This document shows, one piece after another, positions 34,148-45,521 of a stretch of DNA of 64,000 bases. Below the pieces are notes generated by a model that had not been told where the DNA came from, ran no database searches, and worked only from the letters and a program-made list of their open reading frames with translations. The stretch's first letter is position 1, and every line of letters starts with the position of its first letter. The position numbers were made by a program, and so were the translations under genes. Origin of the DNA: Ambrosia x helenae (lineage: Eukaryota; Streptophyta; Magnoliopsida; Asterales; Asteraceae); NCBI GenBank assembly GCA_030844895.1, contig CM061229.1, positions 124,261,682-124,325,681 of the forward strand, written 5' to 3'.

Positions 34148-34791
34148 CTGAGAATTTTGCAGTACCATCCTGAAGATGGAATGCTTAGAAGACTAGGGGT
34201 TTAGCCACCCTCTCCTACGTTAAGGGCCTTGTCGCCAGTTATTCCTAAGGGCCTTGTCACCAGTTATTCCCAAGATATTAGATATTGGTCTTGTCACCAT
34301 GATTATTTCAAAGGGGTTTTGATCCCAGTTAAACCAAAGGTCTTGACGCCCGTATAATAACAAAGTTTTCCTTTACAGGACCTTATTAAGATTCAATTAT
34401 GTCTAAGGATTATAGACATGAAGTTTATACTGGAGATATTACACTGGGGACATCTTCAGGATGTAAGACCATTCCAAGGATGAAGAAAAAACTGGGGACA
34501 TCCTCAGGATAATGAAGACCATCCTGACGATGAGAAGGACTTATGAAGAATATGGCAAGATCAGGTATTATTTTTCATTCTTTTATACCACTAAGTATTT
34601 GCTAATGTTTGCAGAACGGCAAAGAGAATAAAGAACGCAAGGATGTCAAAGGTTATCGATATATTATTCATAAAAAGATAATACCAACCCCTGGCTTCAT
34701 GCTAAACCAGGACCCATCCACCAGGGGTCAGCATTTCAAAGTCAGGGCTGAAAAAGTGTATGGGGCTTCGTCTTGAAAATCAAGATCCCTC
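34148..34791. repeat. right arm of the large inverted repeat in element D
   Basis: The inverse of 31864-32637; the two arms enclose about 1.5 kb with the integrase fragment. Transcription across the block from either side would give RNA able to fold into a hairpin several hundred base pairs long. Confidence 0.85.
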
Positions 34792-34895
34792 CACCCCAAA
34801 GACTTTCATTGTTCATACATACATAAAGAGAAAATGTTTAGGATTGTTCACAAAATAACCAAATATTATAAAAAGTGGGCTCTGGCCTAGTCATC

Positions 34896-36539
34896 TCATC
34901 CTTCATTGCCCACCAGTTCATCAACCTGAAACTCCTTAGTCACCTCAGCCTCTATCACCTCAGTTTCTTTACCAGCATCCTGAGGAACTGTAGCCGGGAT
35001 GGATTCGAACGCCACCTCCTTTCCACCCAGACTAAGTATCTTCTCCTGCCAAGCTTCAACATCCCAGTCTTCCATCTTGAAGTTGGGGTCTTTAGCTTGC
35101 AATGCCATCCTCACCCTAGCTTGAAAAACGAAGATGGTGGCAGACTGAATCAACCTTTGCTTATACTCTTCCATCTCCTTTTGATGATCCCTCATGCTTT
35201 TGGCTTGAGCAGCCTTCACCACCTTCAGCTCAGTCTCCACCTTGCCTACATTCTTCTCAAGCGGCTTGGCCTTATCAAGGGCATACTTCTTTGCATCCTT
35301 GAGCTTGGCATTAGTATCAGCGAACTCTTTGTTCATGTCATCCAGGGACTTCATCAAGTACTCATGCCCCTGCGAAAATGAAGGAGTCAGGTAAGTATTC
35401 AGACCTTATGCTAGTAACAATCATTACCATCCTCAGGATGCACAACGTACCTGAAGAACAAACTTAGAAACTTTGCCAAGGATGGCGTCACAACTAAGAC
35501 CTTCGAAAGGAGAAGCCTCTTGAGTCGAAGTACTGGCAACCTTCCTCTTCTTAGAAGAAGCTGCAGCTTTGGCCCTAGGAGCAGAGGGAGGACTTGTCAT
35601 CCTGGAGCTGGATTGAGAAATTATCTTTGGGGCCTTGATATCGTCAAGATCAAAGTAATCAGGCTTCTTTGCTGATACAAGGAGACATACACAGGTTAAC
35701 ACAAGAGCCAGGAATAAACATATTTTCAAGATATGATAAAACTTACCAGACATCTCAGTAAGACGACTTGTAGAAAAACTTTCTTCTACTCCAAAAGTCC
35801 TTGCTAAAGCGGGTAGCTCTAGTATTGCCTTGCGTCTGATGAAAGCGTCGTCCAGAGTAGGAACAAGTTTTGCAAAACAAGCACCTGCAATACAAAAGAT
35901 GGTTCAGAATACTACTAACATCCTCAAGATGTGACTATCTTGTTTATATCTAACATGTTTACCACTTTTTAACCCGGACATGGGAATTTCATCCCCAAAA
36001 GGAATGGAATCCCTCCTTACAAAAAAGAATTTTGATTTCCAGGGCCTATCAAATCTCACAACGTTATGCAGCAAAGGAGGTTCTTTATCAATAAGTTGAA
36101 GAACATAACGGTTTGACCCGTGTGTCCTTAACTTATATATGTATGGCAGGTCACCAACTTGAAGATTAATGCCGTGAGTCTGAATGATCTTGTCGCAAAC
36201 TATTAAGATCCTCCAGATCTCAGGCATAGCCTGGGCAAAAGCCATCCCTGTTGCATCAAAGAATTCTCTGATGAAATCTGGGAATGGATATTTGAGGCCA
36301 AGCTGGAATGGTAAAAAGAAATAGCAAACCCAGACAGAAGAGGCAAAGTCAGACTTTGCATTCAGATCAAAAGGCCGAAAGACGGCAGAATTAGGAAAAG
36401 CCCCTGATTTCTTGAGGGCTTGAATATCTTTGTCATAAAAAGTACAGATTTCTTGATCAGGATCTTTGATCAAGTTTTGGGCTGTGAAATCCTTAGGGAT
36501 TCCAACACTTCCGAGAGCCCTTGTTAATTTCTTACTCAT
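34896..36539 (-). CDS. antisense four-exon ORF of Tat-type element D (gypsy-type 'transposase' domain, coiled coil)
   Basis: Four exons on the strand opposite to D's sense join in frame: 36539-35963 (577 bp), 35884-35747 (138), 35671-35451 (221) and 35369-34896 (474, stop), 469 residues in all. The introns are 78, 75 and 81 bp, all GT-AG (donors GTAAAC, GTAAGT, GTACGT; acceptors TTGCAG, ATCAG, CGCAG), and phases agree. Exon 1 has the wording of the plant 'putative gypsy-type transposase' domain (PF04195-like): PFDLNAKSDFASSVWVCYF, FQLGLKYPFPDFIREFF, WRILIVCDKI. Exon 3 carries a KKRKV nuclear signal after a serine/alanine-rich stretch. Exon 4 is a long coiled coil (about residues 312-420). Antisense ORFs near the 3' LTR are known in Tat elements such as Grande; their function is unknown. 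The ATG lies 280 bp from the 3' LTR, which probably supplies its promoter. No stop or frameshift in 1.6 kb, unlike D's sense genes. Confidence 0.75.
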
Positions 36540-36818
36540 TCTAAAAAACTAATTTAGAAGACTTCTTTTTTGTAGGAATAAGAAAGAGAAAACGAGAAAG
36601 AAGCAAAGTAGTTACCTTTTCAAATAATCTTAGTTGATTATAAAGGAGAAAAGAAAAGCCTAGATATAGGCAGCAGGATATGATGAGGCATAACGGTTAT
36701 CACGAAAATTTAGCCTAAAAAATAGCCGTTAGGATCTCGAAACATGGAAAAATGGACCCGTTGATTGAGAAAAATATTTTTACCATTAAGATAACGGTAA
36801 CATATTTTTGGGGACAAT
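36540..36818 (+). promoter_or_regulatory. polypurine tract and leader between antisense ORF and 3' LTR of D
   Basis: The sequence atttttggggacaat (36804-36818) directly precedes the LTR start and is the polypurine tract characteristic of Tat gypsy elements. It fixes D's sense as plus. The remaining ~260 bp is the putative 5' leader or promoter of the antisense gene. Confidence 0.75.
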
Positions 36819-37781
36819 TGTTAAGGGTGAAAATCCTCAGCATGATTGTACTTCACATCCCTAATGTACCATCCCAAGGATATTGAAGAACTTATCTGAC
36901 TTCACGATGTAACAGTGTTTCAGCATGTGCACATCCTGAGAATGAACTAACGAGTTGACTCTCCTATGTATGATTGCAGGTACAAATAAGTTATAATATG
37001 GATTTACATGCTTAGTAACGTCTGTATTATCATCCTCAATTATAGAATTCAAAGATGGAAGTACGACTCGTGGTCAAGATGGAAGATATGGTCAAGATGG
37101 AAGATATAGTCAAAGTTGTAACCAATATACATTTAATATCGGCGACAAATGAGGAAACAGCTGAAACATTAAACTGGCTAAGGAGAAACCATTATTGCAA
37201 CGTTCACCTGAGATGAAACAACCATAACGGTCATGAGAAGACTTCAAAGAACTTAACTACTTAGCGAGTTTCATGGGATTGTTTGTTTATTTCATGTACT
37301 ATATAAATGGGAGTATTGGACGAGTATAGGACACATTGCTCACACTATGGCTACACACATACACTTAGCTGATCAAAAACACTTGAACAATCATTGTAAT
37401 CATAGTACACTCGTCCAAATACTCATCCAAAGTTGTATCTTTTTACCAGATTAATATTAACAAACAAGGCGGGGGCCTAGACTCCTCCCGAGGTTTTATG
37501 CCGGCGATCTACAACTGATCAAGGGCTTAACTCTTAGATCGTGTGTTGGTCTTCTTGTTTGCTACTTTATTTGTTCATTACAAGCAGTTTCATCCCGAGG
37601 ATATAACTGTCCATCCCGAGGATATAACTGTTCATCCTGAAACTAACCTAAGCCATACCGATCATAGTTGTCACATTTTTGCTTCTTTTACATCTTGATA
37701 CACCATTTTCAAAATATTATTGATTCCTTAACATATTTTTACACATTTAGCATTCTACCTCACATTAACTAATTTGGAATA

Positions 37782-39385
37782 TGATGTGTGTAAATGTATA
37801 TATAAAAATAACACAAGCTTTAATTAAAACGACTCACCTAAAAACTACACACGCACGGCAAGTGTACCGGTCGCAAAGCAGTAAACAGGTAAGACCGAGT
37901 ATCGAACCCAAAGACGCGAATGCAACTCTAGATCACACCCTATACCGAATACTAGCCTAAATAAATATATACTTAAATGGGGGTATTTTAAACTACTAAT
38001 TATAAACTTAGAATAAAATATATATAAATAAAACAACCTCACCTGCTTAAATGAAACTAGGAACTTGGAGAAATCGGATAGGAAGAAGGCTGGTTACTTA
38101 GGTAAAATCCCTAGACACTAGCAATAAATCCTGAATCTGGTAATTAACTTGAGACCCTATTCTTACCTAATAAACCTCCTGTCAAGGATGGCTCACTAGA
38201 CTCAAGGCGGGACAAGTGTAGAAATGCTAAGATGGATCCGGATCGCCCTAGCGTACCAAAATCCCACAGAAATCAGATTAAAACCTCTCCTGGATTAAAA
38301 CCCTCAAACTATGAAGCAGACTTAAACTCTACTGAAGAAAACCTAGGAAAACTCTAAACACGGACAAGTAGCGACTCCCGCCCTAGCGCTTGCCAACTAC
38401 CGAACAATGCCTAGTTAGTTACCTAGCAATCTCGAGTTAGATTTCTCACCCTCAAGAATGGACTGCACGTCTTAGTTAATTTATTATATTAGTTTGTTAT
38501 ACTTGTGTCGTACTCCAACTCCAAATACTAGCACGCTAACCTAAGTTGACGAACTAGATTGATTTCAAGACCTAGGGGTATCTCTACATGCCTAGCTCCA
38601 CAAAACCAATAAACAAACTTCAAATAAAAATAACACCAACACACATATATCAAATCCAACAATAAAATTAAAATCATGTAATCCTACACATCAAAATTAA
38701 AAACCAAGAATCATTAAAAACTGCAAATTACGTGTCTAGTTCATAAACCTAAGCAACCATAAAAGTCTAGTTCATAATTATAATTAAAAACATAAATTCA
38801 AAGTTTATAAAAAAACAATTTCATCATGTCTATAAAAATATAGAGCGAAAATTAAACCTAACCCAAGGCTCGTTGGCTATTGATCTTTAACGTGCCCGTG
38901 GCCTTTTCTCCTTCCGTGCTCGTTCGCTCGTCACCGTGGCTGCTTCTTCTATTGGTTCTGTGCGAATCTGCGATTGTAGATTGTAGAATGAATATTGTCT
39001 AATAATTTGTCCCCGTCCTCTTCTGTCTTCCAAAAAATTATTGTCTAATGTATGGGCTTTGGGCTTGACTCAAAAGTCACGCCTCTTTCATTTTTTTTCT
39101 AAGTCTTTCTTATTATTATTATTATTATTATTATTATAACTCGGTGCTCTACACTCGGGTGTTCTTGGCTTGACCAAAGTTCATCGTTTACGCTCCAACA
39201 TTCACACGAACACCTACCAAAATATAAAATAAATAAATAAGTACTAAAAATTAATAAAAAAACTATACAATGACAAAAATAGGCCAACAAACGAATACAC
39301 TCCTAAAACTACTAAAAACTATATACAAAAGACTCAATTATAACAAAAAATACATAAGAGAATAGATGTGTTTTACGACACATCA
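37782..39385 (-). mobile_element. 3' LTR of element F
   Basis: 1,604 bp; on the plus strand it starts TGATGTGTGTAAATG and ends ACGACACATCA. It differs from the other LTR at about a dozen single bases that I could see and by a shorter (ATT)n tract (about 39109-39136). No complete gene is inside. It carries a short reading tail (TVTSER.RKEKRPRAR-like, near 38889-38935, minus) shared with the gag ORF. Confidence 0.9.
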
Positions 39386-41187
39386 AACATCCCCACACTT
39401 GACTCTTTTTCGTCCCTGAAAAAGAATTATGCTATGGAATCACAGTTAGGTTTACATCCAGTTTCAAAACATAGGTTACTTAATTAATAATCTACTAACG
39501 TATTGATTGCGATTGCAGGTATATTGATCCTCTTAAACCCACACCGGCTTCCAAGCCCCTTTTTATTTATGTTAAGTTCATGTTGATTAGTCTATCTAGG
39601 GTCTCACTCGAAGGAAGCCACAGTTCCTCCTAATCCCGCCTCAAGCATATGAAGCTAAAGGAACGACCAATTAACCATTTCCCAACCGTCTTATGTAGAA
39701 AACCAAGAGAATTTAAAATCACTTTTTTTTTTTTTTTTTTTTTTGCATACTTAACTCAGAGGGTGTGACCAATCCAAGTCGCTATCCCAGTGGCCAGGCA
39801 CCTTAAGCTTCAGCATTTTTTTTTTTCATCTCAGCATACTTAACTCAGAGGGTGTGACCAATCCAAGTCGCTATCCCAGTGGCCAGGCACCTTAAGCTTC
39901 AGTATTTTCGCTTTGATTTCTAATTTTTTTTAAGTGATTAGAAATTCTAACGGTTTTCTACTTATAACAGTGCTTCTTATACTATTTTTGGCGGTTTCGG
40001 TCTCCCCGTTTCTCCTAGATGCAAACCCGCAAAATAGCCTAACATAATTAATTTATTCTTTTCAAAGGAAACCTTTCTACCGGCCGAGCCTACCCACATA
40101 TCCCAAATCAGACACGTTTTCAATCAATTTTAATCTCTTATTATACATACTATTTGAAAACCGGACACCTAACTTTACCTATCATTTTCCATATTTTATA
40201 TAATGCAAACTTCAAAATCAGGGACTTTTTTTTTTTTAATTTTTAAACGACTCTGTATACAGACTAAACGACAGTTTCCCATCTCCACACTTAAATTCTA
40301 CATTGCCCTCAATGTAGGAATAGAAAACGACACAAAACAAAAAATAAATTCCGAATACAAAATAAAAAAAAACCGAGGGCAAATTGAAAAGGACTTAGCT
40401 GGTTAATTTTTCTTCGTAAGCTCTAGTCCAATCCAGCTCGATCGTATAGCATTTTGGTCGCGATCGGCTCTGACACAATGGTAAACTCTCGGGTTACTTC
40501 AATATAACGTACAAGTCCAGAATCACCCGAATGGAGATTGAGTACGGGTGGTGCAATCCAAACCTGCGCAAAACAAAACAAACAAAACCCGAGCATAATA
40601 TCGAACCACACAAAAATAAAAAGACTCAAACTACTAACTTAGACTCAAAATATAACAACAAACAAGAAGACGTACCTGCTTGGCAAATGGCGGTGAATGG
40701 TGGTAGAACCAAATGGGTAGAAAGAAGAAAAAAAATCTGGTTCTCGCTCAACGTGAAGGACACTGGTGATCACAACACGCGTTGCAAGCGAAAAAAAAAA
40801 ATATAACTTTCCGGGGTAATAGCTGGTCGCATGAGGCGAACAGGTCAGCCCAGACTCCTCACATTACGTGAAAAATCTTTTTTCACAGAAAGTTAATTAA
40901 TTTTTTTTTAAGAAAAAATATCTTTTATTACCTAAACCTCTACCAAAACTCCCAATCATAAAATATATATAAAGATAAATACATGGGATCCGCTCATGGT
41001 GAAATTTTCTCTACCTAAGCAAACACACAAACCTGCAAACAGACTCAAAGACACAAAAAAATAAAAAATAAAAACCTATGAACCACTACCGATTGACAGA
41101 CCACAAATAAAAAAAATGAAAAGCTAGAAAAAAAAATAGGTATAAATATAAATTTACAAACTCTACAGAGCCTCCCCACACTTAAAC
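39386..41187 (-). other. non-coding interior of element F
   Basis: Between the polypurine tract and the ORF at 41188 I see no gene. A tandem duplication of ~89 bp (gcatacttaactcagagggt...) occupies about 39744-39910, with T-runs around it. The rest is AT-rich with oligo-A and oligo-T tracts. Confidence 0.6.
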
Positions 41188-41720
41188 TTAATCAGGGGGC
41201 TGCTCTTTTATCTGGACCCGATCCAACCCGTTTAATTCCACCCGGTCCATATTATTTAGAAAAATTACATTAGTGGAATTGAAAAATATTTTATCGAATT
41301 TAAATGGGTCGGGCCACCAATATTTAAATTTACCTGGACCAAACCTAATTCTTGGCATGTAGTGAGGGGACTTGTTGTCTCTGCAACTCCTAACCCTCAC
41401 CCTGTGTCGGTCCAGGTGCCTCTTCGCCTTCTCCCGTGGTGGTGGCCATGGTGGTGGCACTAGTAGCAGTGTAATATCCAATGCCTGCACGGGCCGGCTG
41501 TGGTGTTCTTCTTCTTCCACCACCACTGCTTCTTTCTCATCTTCCTTGTTTGGTGACACTTGGTCAAAATCTTTGTCCACTTCTGGAGCTGACAAATCAA
41601 CTAACTCGTCACCAAACTCTACTTCCCCATCAGCTGCTTCTTCAAGTAGGTTAGTGGTGTCTTCCTCTTCCACCACTTCTTCCTCAAACAGCCAGCCTGT
41701 GGATTCTGAAAAATCCATAT
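41188..41720 (-). CDS. acidic, basic-tailed ORF of element F, unrecognised
   Basis: From ATG 41718 about 176 codons run to a stop at 41188. The first half is strongly acidic (FEEEVVEEEDTTNLLEE); the second has a basic patch (PPREKAKRHLDRHRVRVRS) and a distinctive PRIRFGPGKFKYWWPDPFKF. It probably is the C-terminal part of the F gag-region protein, separated from 42744-43727 by LTR-like DNA. The frame can be extended upstream into that LTR-like DNA (to 41790), which I take as accidental. Function unknown. Confidence 0.45.
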
Positions 41721-42847
41721 CGGCAAGTGTACCGATCGCAAAGCAGTAAACAGATAAGACCGAGTATCGAACCCAAAGACGCGAATGCAACTCTAGATCA
41801 CAACCTATACCGAATGCTAGCCTAAATAAATATATACTTATGTGGGGGGTTAAACTACTAATTATAAACTTAAAAGAAACTAAATATAAATAAAATAACC
41901 TTAGCTGCTTATAGGAAATAGGTGCTTGGAGAAATCGGATAGGAAGAAGGTTGGTTACTTAGGTAAAATCCCTAGACACTAGCAATAAATCCTGAATCTG
42001 GTAATTAACTTGAGACCCTATTCTTACCTAATAAACCTCCTGTCAATGATAGCTCACTAGACTTAAGGCGGGACAAGTGTAGAAATGCTAAGATGGATCT
42101 GGATCGCCCTAGCGTACCGAAATCCCACAGAAATCAGATTACAATCTCTCCTGGACCGAAACCTTCTAACTATGAAGCAGACTTAAACTCTACTGAAGAA
42201 AACCTAGGAAAACTCTAAACACGGACAAGTAGCGACTCCCGCCCTAGCGCTTGCCAACTACCGAACAATGCCTAGTTAGTTACCTAGCAATCTCGAGTTA
42301 GATTTCTCACCCTCAAGAATGGACTGCACGTCTTAGTTAATTTTATTATATTAGTTTGTTATACTTGTGTCGTACTCCAACTCCAAATACTAGCACGCTA
42401 ACCTAAGTTGACGAACTAGATTGATTTCAAGACCTAGGGGGTATCTCTACATGCCTAGTTCCACAAAACCAATAAACAAACTTCAAATAAAAATAACACC
42501 AACACACATATATCAAATTCAACAATAAAATTAAAATCATGTAATCCTACACATCAAAATTAAAAACCAAGAATCATTAAAAACTGCAAATAACGTGTCT
42601 AGTTCATAAACCTAAGCAACCATAAAAAGTTTAGTTCATAATCTTTATAAACATCACAAAATAAATAAAAATAGTTTTTACCATGTCTATAAAAATAATA
42701 AACGAAAACTAAACCTAACCCAAGGCTCGTTGGCTATTGATCTTTAACGTGCCCGTGGCCTTTTCTCCTTCCGGACCCTTTCGCTCGTCACCGTTCTTGG
42801 CCGGTCCCTTTTCTTCTGTGCGATTCTCAAATTGTAGAATGAATATG
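41721..42847 (-). repeat. internal partial LTR copy in element F
   Basis: It matches LTR positions 37856-38997 with moderate divergence (different from both LTRs, which match each other far better), lacks both LTR ends and is in the same orientation. It separates the two gag-region ORFs. Confidence 0.85.
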
Positions 42848-43727
42848 CAATTCCCTTTTTTTTTCTTTTTCGATTGGCTCTCCCTTTCTTCTCCATCATG
42901 GCTTTCCTATGCGCGTCCCAGGCTATCCTTTCTATCTCCTCATCATCACTCCAGACATCCGCCTCCCAAGGATATGCTGCTGAACTAGAGATCCGGCAAG
43001 GCTGCTCATCCTGTTGAACCGGAGGTGGGACTAAGGCGTCCATTATGGTCTCTGGCTCTAACCCTGAATCCTGCAAAATATCATCCTCACAAGACAAGTG
43101 TAAAGAATCATATGGGTCAGTTAAATCATGCACAGAATCAGATGAGTAAGGACAAACAGTTTCAGCAACGGGCCTAATACAATCAGGTAATGTAAGTGTT
43201 ACCATCTCGTCTGGGTCATCATCTGTGAAATAAACCTGCTGAACTGGAGGTGGGACTTCAACGTCCATTATAGTCTTCAGTTCATCCACCTGAGCCTCTA
43301 GCCTTTTAAGTGCCGCATCTTGTTCCCTCAAAGAGTCGGTGCGCTTGGATAGCAAAGAATCGATATCCTCGAGCATGAGCTGTTGTTTAGCAAGTAAGGC
43401 GGCAAAATCGGGTCTAGTGTGAGACGAGACATCCCGATAATCGGGATGTTGATAAAAATGTTGGCTAGGTGGATACTCTGACGAGCAACCACCATGCCTT
43501 TCCTCATACATCTCATCTTGTAGATAATCATGCCGACTTTTTCTTCTATCTAGTGACTCAGATGTTGCAGGGTTAAACCACTGGTTAGCCTGCGGGTATG
43601 AAGGCTGGTATGACTGATATGGCTGCGGCTGCAAATACTCGTTAGCATAATAATCCGTGGAATACCCCAATGAATATGAATGAGGGCATCTTATGGTAAA
43701 ATGGGGTCCTCCGCAGATCTCGCACAT
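42744..43727 (-). CDS. gag-like ORF of element F
   Basis: 327 codons, starting MCEICGGPHFTIRCP, a CX2CX3HX4C knuckle as in Athila/Tat gag proteins. Next are a Tyr/Gln-rich region (QPQPYQSYQPSYPQ), a coiled coil (about residues 109-155, ALLAKQQLMLEDIDSLLSK) and two copies of IMD..VPPPVQQ, and it ends in a basic tail (KKRDRPRTVTSERVRKEKRP). The final ~34 codons lie within LTR-like sequence. The capsid part expected before a zinc knuckle is missing. It starts about 120 bp from the primer-binding site. Probably an RNA-binding protein of a non-autonomous element. Confidence 0.65.
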   Translation of the reverse strand: MCEICGGPHFTIRCPHSYSLGYSTDYYANEYLQPQPYQSYQPSYPQANQWFNPATSESLDRRKSRHDYLQDEMYEERHGGCSSEYPPSQHFYQHPDYRDVSSHTRPDFAALLAKQQLMLEDIDSLLSKRTDSLREQDAALKRLEAQVDELKTIMDVEVPPPVQQVYFTDDDPDEMVTLTLPDCIRPVAETVCPYSSDSVHDLTDPYDSLHLSCEDDILQDSGLEPETIMDALVPPPVQQDEQPCRISSSAAYPWEADVWSDDEEIERIAWDAHRKAMMEKKGRANRKRKKKGIAYSFYNLRIAQKKRDRPRTVTSERVRKEKRPRAR

Positions 43728-43850
43728 GATAAAAAAAATTATATATTAAGAAAAAAAATAATAATAAGAAAAAAGAAAAAAAAAACAAAAATTATTCACA
43801 AAATAGTAGACTAGAAACGGATCGGATAATTCTCAAGAGTGCTAATTGCG

Positions 43851-43868
43851 TCCCCGGCAACGGCGCCA
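43851..43868 (-). other. primer-binding site of element F (tRNA-Asp)
   Basis: On the minus strand TGGCGCCGTTGCCGGGGA starts six bases after the 5' LTR. It is complementary over 18 bases to the 3' end of plant tRNA-Asp, the primer of Athila/Tat-type gypsy elements. Confidence 0.92.
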
Positions 43869-43874
43869 AAAACT

Positions 43875-45205
43875 TGATGTGTGTAAATGTATATATAAAA
43901 ATAACACAAGCTTTAATTAAAACGACTCACCTAAAAACTACACACGCACGGCAAGTGTACCGGTCGCAAAGCAGTAAACAGGTAAGACCGAGTATCGAAC
44001 CCAAAGACGCGAATGCAACTCTAGATCACACCCTATACCGAATACTAGCCTAAATAAATATATACTTAAATGGGGGTATTTTAAACTACTAATTATAAAC
44101 TTAGAATAAAATAAATATAAATAAAACAACCTCACCTGCTTAAATGAAACTAGGAACTTGGAGAAATCGGATAGGAAGAAGGCTGGTTACTTAGGTAAAA
44201 TCCCTAGACACTAGCAATAAATCCTGAATCTGGTAATTAACTTGAGACCCTATTCTTACCTAATAAACCTCCTGTCAAGGATGGCTCACTAGACTCAAGG
44301 CGGGACAAGTGTAGAAATGCTAAGATGGATCCGGATCGCCCTAGCGTACCAAAATCCCACAGAAATCAGATTAAAACCTCTCCTGGATTAAAACCCTCAA
44401 ACTATGAAGCAGACTTAAACTCTACTGAAGAAAACCTAGGAAAACTCTAAACACTGACAAGTAGCGACTCCCGCCCTAGTGCTTACCAACTACCGAACAA
44501 TGCCTAGTTAGTTACCTAGCAATCTCGAGTTAGATTTCTCACCCTCAAGAATGGACTGCACGTCTTAGTTAATTTATTATATTAGTTTGTTATACTTGTG
44601 TCGTACTCCAACTCCAAATACTAGCACGCTAACCTAAGTTGACGAACTAGATTGATTTCAAGACCTAGGGGGTATCTCTACATGCCTAGCTCCACAAAAC
44701 CAATAAACAAACTTCAAATAAAAATAACACCAACACACATATATCAAATCCAACAATAAAATTAAAATCATGTAATCCTACACAACAAAATTAAAAACCA
44801 AGAATCATTAAAAACTGCAAATTATGTGTCTAGTTCATAAACCTAAGCAACCATAAAAGTCTAGTTCATAATTATAATTACAAACATAAATTCAAAGTTT
44901 ATAAAAAAACAATTTCATCATGTCTATAAAAATATAGAGCGAAAATTAAACCTAACCCAAGGCTCGTTGGCTATTGATCTTTAACGTGCCAGTGGCCTTT
45001 TCTCCTTCCGTGCTCGTTCGCTCGTCACCGTGGCTGCTTCTTCTATTGGTTCTGTGCGAATCTGCGATTGTAGATTGTAGAATGAATATTGTCTAATAAT
45101 TTGTCCCCGTCCTCTTCTGTCTTCCAAAAAAATTATTGTCTAATGTATGGGCTTTGGGCTTGACTCAAAAGTCACGCCTCTTTCATTTTTTTTTCTAAGT
45201 CTTTC

Positions 45206-45273
<68 letters not shown>

Positions 45274-45521
45274 ACTCGGTGCTCTACACTCGGGTGTTCT
45301 TGGCTTGACCAAAGTTCATCGTTTACGCTCCAACATTCACACGAACACCTACCAAAATATAAAATATATAAATAAGTACTCAAAATTAATAAAAAAAACT
45401 ATGCAATGACAAAAATAGGCCAACAAACGAATACACACCTAAAACTACTAAAAACTATATACAAAAGACTCAATTATAACAAAAAATACATAAGAGAATA
45501 GATGTGTTTTACGACACATCA
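43875..45521 (-). mobile_element. 5' LTR of element F
   Basis: 1,647 bp with the same ends as 37782-39385. The extra length is mainly a longer (ATT)n microsatellite at about 45207-45271. Confidence 0.9.

Larger units (their letters stand above)
37782..45521 (-). mobile_element. non-autonomous gypsy-type LTR element F, 7.7 kb
   Basis: Two long, nearly identical LTRs enclose a 4.5 kb interior, flanked by gaata (37777-37781 and 45522-45526). The primer-binding site is complementary to tRNA-Asp and the polypurine tract AAGTGTGGGGATGTT (minus strand) adjoins the other LTR, so the sense is minus. The interior encodes only gag-like pieces and no protease, RT or integrase. This is the layout of TR-GAG/LARD-type derivatives of Athila/Tat elements, mobilised in trans. 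Confidence 0.9.

Noticed and set aside
34875..35381. A 168-codon plus-strand frame opposite the last exon of the antisense gene
   Set aside because: The minus-strand exon makes a continuous coiled coil joined in frame to three other exons; the plus frame is hydrophobic without a domain.
37672..37781. Treating about 37670 as the end of element D's 3' LTR
   Set aside because: No target duplication fits there; the gtaac at 45562 and the in-frame rejoining of the X2 ORF place the end at 45561, with F inserted in the LTR.
41372..41749. Serine-rich plus-strand frame
   Set aside because: Shadow of the acidic minus-strand ORF of element F.
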